DNA of 64,000 nucleotides from Bacillota bacterium (GTDB taxonomy: Bacteria; Bacillota; Clostridia; Lachnospirales; Lachnospiraceae). The stretch is taken from contig JAEWQV010000014.1 of NCBI GenBank assembly GCA_023399055.1, positions 496,001 to 560,000 on the forward strand, given 5' to 3'. A program made the translations under genes and the position numbers. This document shows positions 63,088-64,000 of the stretch, one piece after another; positions within the stretch are counted from its first letter, which is position 1, and every line of letters begins with the position of its first letter. The notes under the pieces were generated by a model. It ran no database searches. It was not told where the DNA came from and saw nothing but the letters and a program-made list of their open reading frames with translations.

Positions 63088-63113
63088 GAAAGAGACTGCA
63101 AAACAGCTCTTTC
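63088..63113 (-). promoter_or_regulatory. Hairpin in the znuA leader
   Basis: GAAAGAG and CTCTTTC (63088-63094, 63107-63113) with CTG/CAG nested inside. A second small stem, GGTAG-TACC-CTACC, is at 63176-63189. Both lie in the 193-bp gap between the small membrane protein gene and znuA and may end or attenuate upstream transcripts. I saw no standard Zur box. Confidence 0.35.
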
Positions 63114-63235
63114 CGAGTAAATTTATTTTTTCACTCTTTTCTCGATTTTAAGCATAAAAATACAAGGTAGTACCCTACCGAAAAAAGGATGCAATTTACC
63201 CTTAGTTCCTAGAACACTTCCTTGTTGGAGATTAA

Positions 63236-63592
63236 TCAATGATTCATTCTGACCTTTAATTTAACCAGAGTAAAAGAGCCTATGATAAAGGAAATAGGCT
63301 TTAATAAAGATAAAATACTATATAGACTTCCAAAGATAAAGAAAGAAGATATAATTGCTGTAGATAATTGTTTAGCTATATTCTCTGCATTTGTTATATG
63401 AATACAAGTTGCACATCTTCCATTCGGACCATCATGGTCGTGTTCATGTATCCCATGTGTCATAATAAAAGTTGCTGAAAGTAAGGATGCAAGAAGGAAA
63501 CAAACACACATGACTAGCGCTATACTTCTTGTTAACCATTGCGTTTGTTTCGAACTTTGTACTATAATATTAGAATTGTTATCGCAGCACAT
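63236..63592 (-). CDS. Small membrane protein with His/Asp and CxxC metal-type motif
   Basis: 118 residues. Three hydrophobic segments (about 20-42, 73-92 and 96-110) surround an outer loop of HGIHEHDHDGPNGRCATCIH, which packs four His, three Asp and a CxxC. MCC also opens the protein. I recognise no family, but the motif and location next to a Zur-type regulator and zinc importer suggest zinc binding or sensing. GGAGG precedes the ATG. It lies 26 bp behind the fur-type gene and is probably in one transcript with it. Confidence 0.65.
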   Translation of the reverse strand: MCCDNNSNIIVQSSKQTQWLTRSIALVMCVCFLLASLLSATFIMTHGIHEHDHDGPNGRCATCIHITNAENIAKQLSTAIISSFFIFGSLYSILSLLKPISFIIGSFTLVKLKVRMNH

Positions 63593-63618
63593 TTCTTGTT
63601 CCTCCTTCTTAACTACTT

Positions 63619-64000
63619 TTATATATTCAAGCAATTCTTACATCTGCCATAAAACACAGTCTTCGTGGCATTGATTTGAAAATTATGTTCCTCTAATATG
63701 TGTCCAGTTAATCCTGTAAGTGTATCGCATTTCAAATGCTGTAAAGACCCGCAGATATCACATTTTAAATGAAACTGCTCTGGATTCGTTTCTTTAACGT
63801 ATTGATAGCAGGCACTGGATACTCCGTCAATAATATATTTTCGCACTTTACCGCTCTGAACTAGTTTATCCAAATGTCTGTAAATCGTGGTAAGCCCAAC
63901 TCCCCCGTCTATTTGCTCGAAATAAGAGGCAATTTGCTCCACTGTAACATGGGTGCCTTCCAGTGAAGCAATGTAGCCAAGGATTGCTTCCCCTTGTTTT
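63619..64000 (-). CDS. zur: Fur-family regulator, Zur-like, partial at the 5' end
   Basis: 127 codons are visible; the start lies beyond the right edge, so this is the C-terminal majority of a protein of about 140 residues. The winged helix has VTVEQIASYFEQ and VGLTTIYRHLDKLVQSGKV. Two CxxC pairs (CDICGSLQHLKC and CKNC at the end) fit the structural zinc of Fur proteins. Gene context (ZnuABC) points to zinc as co-repressor. PerR and Fur are less likely because no haem, iron or peroxide gene is next to it. Confidence 0.82.
   Translation of the reverse strand, partial: KQGEAILGYIASLEGTHVTVEQIASYFEQIDGGVGLTTIYRHLDKLVQSGKVRKYIIDGVSSACYQYVKETNPEQFHLKCDICGSLQHLKCDTLTGLTGHILEEHNFQINATKTVFYGRCKNCLNI

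Noticed and set aside
63043..63235. Classical Zur box upstream of znuA
   Set aside because: No palindrome of the TAAATCGTAAT type is visible; only two small hairpins.
1..64000. CRISPR arrays, tRNA or rRNA genes, insertion sequences, prophage
   Set aside because: No regularly spaced repeats, cloverleaf or rRNA-like segments, transposase or phage structural proteins were seen on either strand.

Overview
The window is a gene-dense, AT-rich stretch of a low-GC Gram-positive chromosome. Gene content and protein style point to an anaerobic member of the Clostridia, most likely the Lachnospiraceae: DUF4491 and YitT proteins, an EFR1-type flavodoxin/ferredoxin, many two-gene ABC exporters with their own regulators, an L-arabinose operon and a secreted GH12 glycanase. 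A plant-biomass degrader related to Lachnoclostridium phytofermentans would fit, but the species is inferred, not shown. I saw no rRNA, tRNA, CRISPR array, transposase or phage module. The window opens inside a yaaA gene and closes inside a Fur-family (Zur-like) gene, both on the minus strand.

Layout. 1-6.3 kb: yaaA (partial) and a double-GNAT gene, an MFS transporter fused to a DUF2804 domain, a TetR/flavodoxin pair and a lipoprotein phosphoesterase. 6.6-10.8 kb: a polysaccharide-deacetylase-like gene and a solute-binding lipoprotein converge on a unit encoding an HD hydrolase and the ATPase and permease of the matching importer class. 11-16.1 kb: an unknown membrane protein and a TetR-controlled ATPase/FtsX-type permease pair. 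16.2-18.8 kb: a Tet(M)-like translational GTPase fused to a Rae1/YacP-type NYN ribonuclease, the most striking gene here. 19-22.6 kb: small membrane protein, NlpC/P60 wall hydrolase, MsrB, EFR1 ferredoxin and GNAT. 22.7-28.1 kb: ABC ATPase/permease plus a two-component system. 28.2-30.4 kb: YitT protein and a MetE-like methyltransferase.

30.7-36.1 kb is an arabinose catabolic locus (AraC-type regulator, araA, araD, FGGY kinase) with a 20-bp hairpin in front of the kinase. 36.3-39.3 kb: LysR and TetR regulators, a ketopantoate-reductase-like gene with twin operators, and a MORN protein. 39.4-42.6 kb: a GC-rich repeat element with pseudoknot-type pairing, a secreted Ig-like protein, DUF4491 and a diguanylate cyclase. 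42.6-48 kb: a PadR/ABC-2 exporter unit and a BlaI/M56 signalling pair, each with a recognisable promoter-operator. 48.2-51.7 kb: a lipoprotein with a second two-component system. 52.1-55.6 kb: a heterodimeric ABC exporter, followed by a decayed membrane gene. 56-59.7 kb: GH12 enzyme, AlkD-like repair protein, methyltransferase and a NapH-like Fe-S membrane protein. 59.8-64 kb: a zinc-uptake cluster (Zur-like regulator, small Cys/His membrane protein, His-rich ZnuA, ZnuC, ZnuB and a DUF1980-like lipoprotein).

Most units are short and end in strong hairpins, several of them serving convergent genes. The recurring theme is sensing plus export: five exporter-type ABC systems, four of them with regulators in the same cluster. 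Starts were set from visible Shine-Dalgarno sequences, so several coordinates are shorter than the longest open frame.
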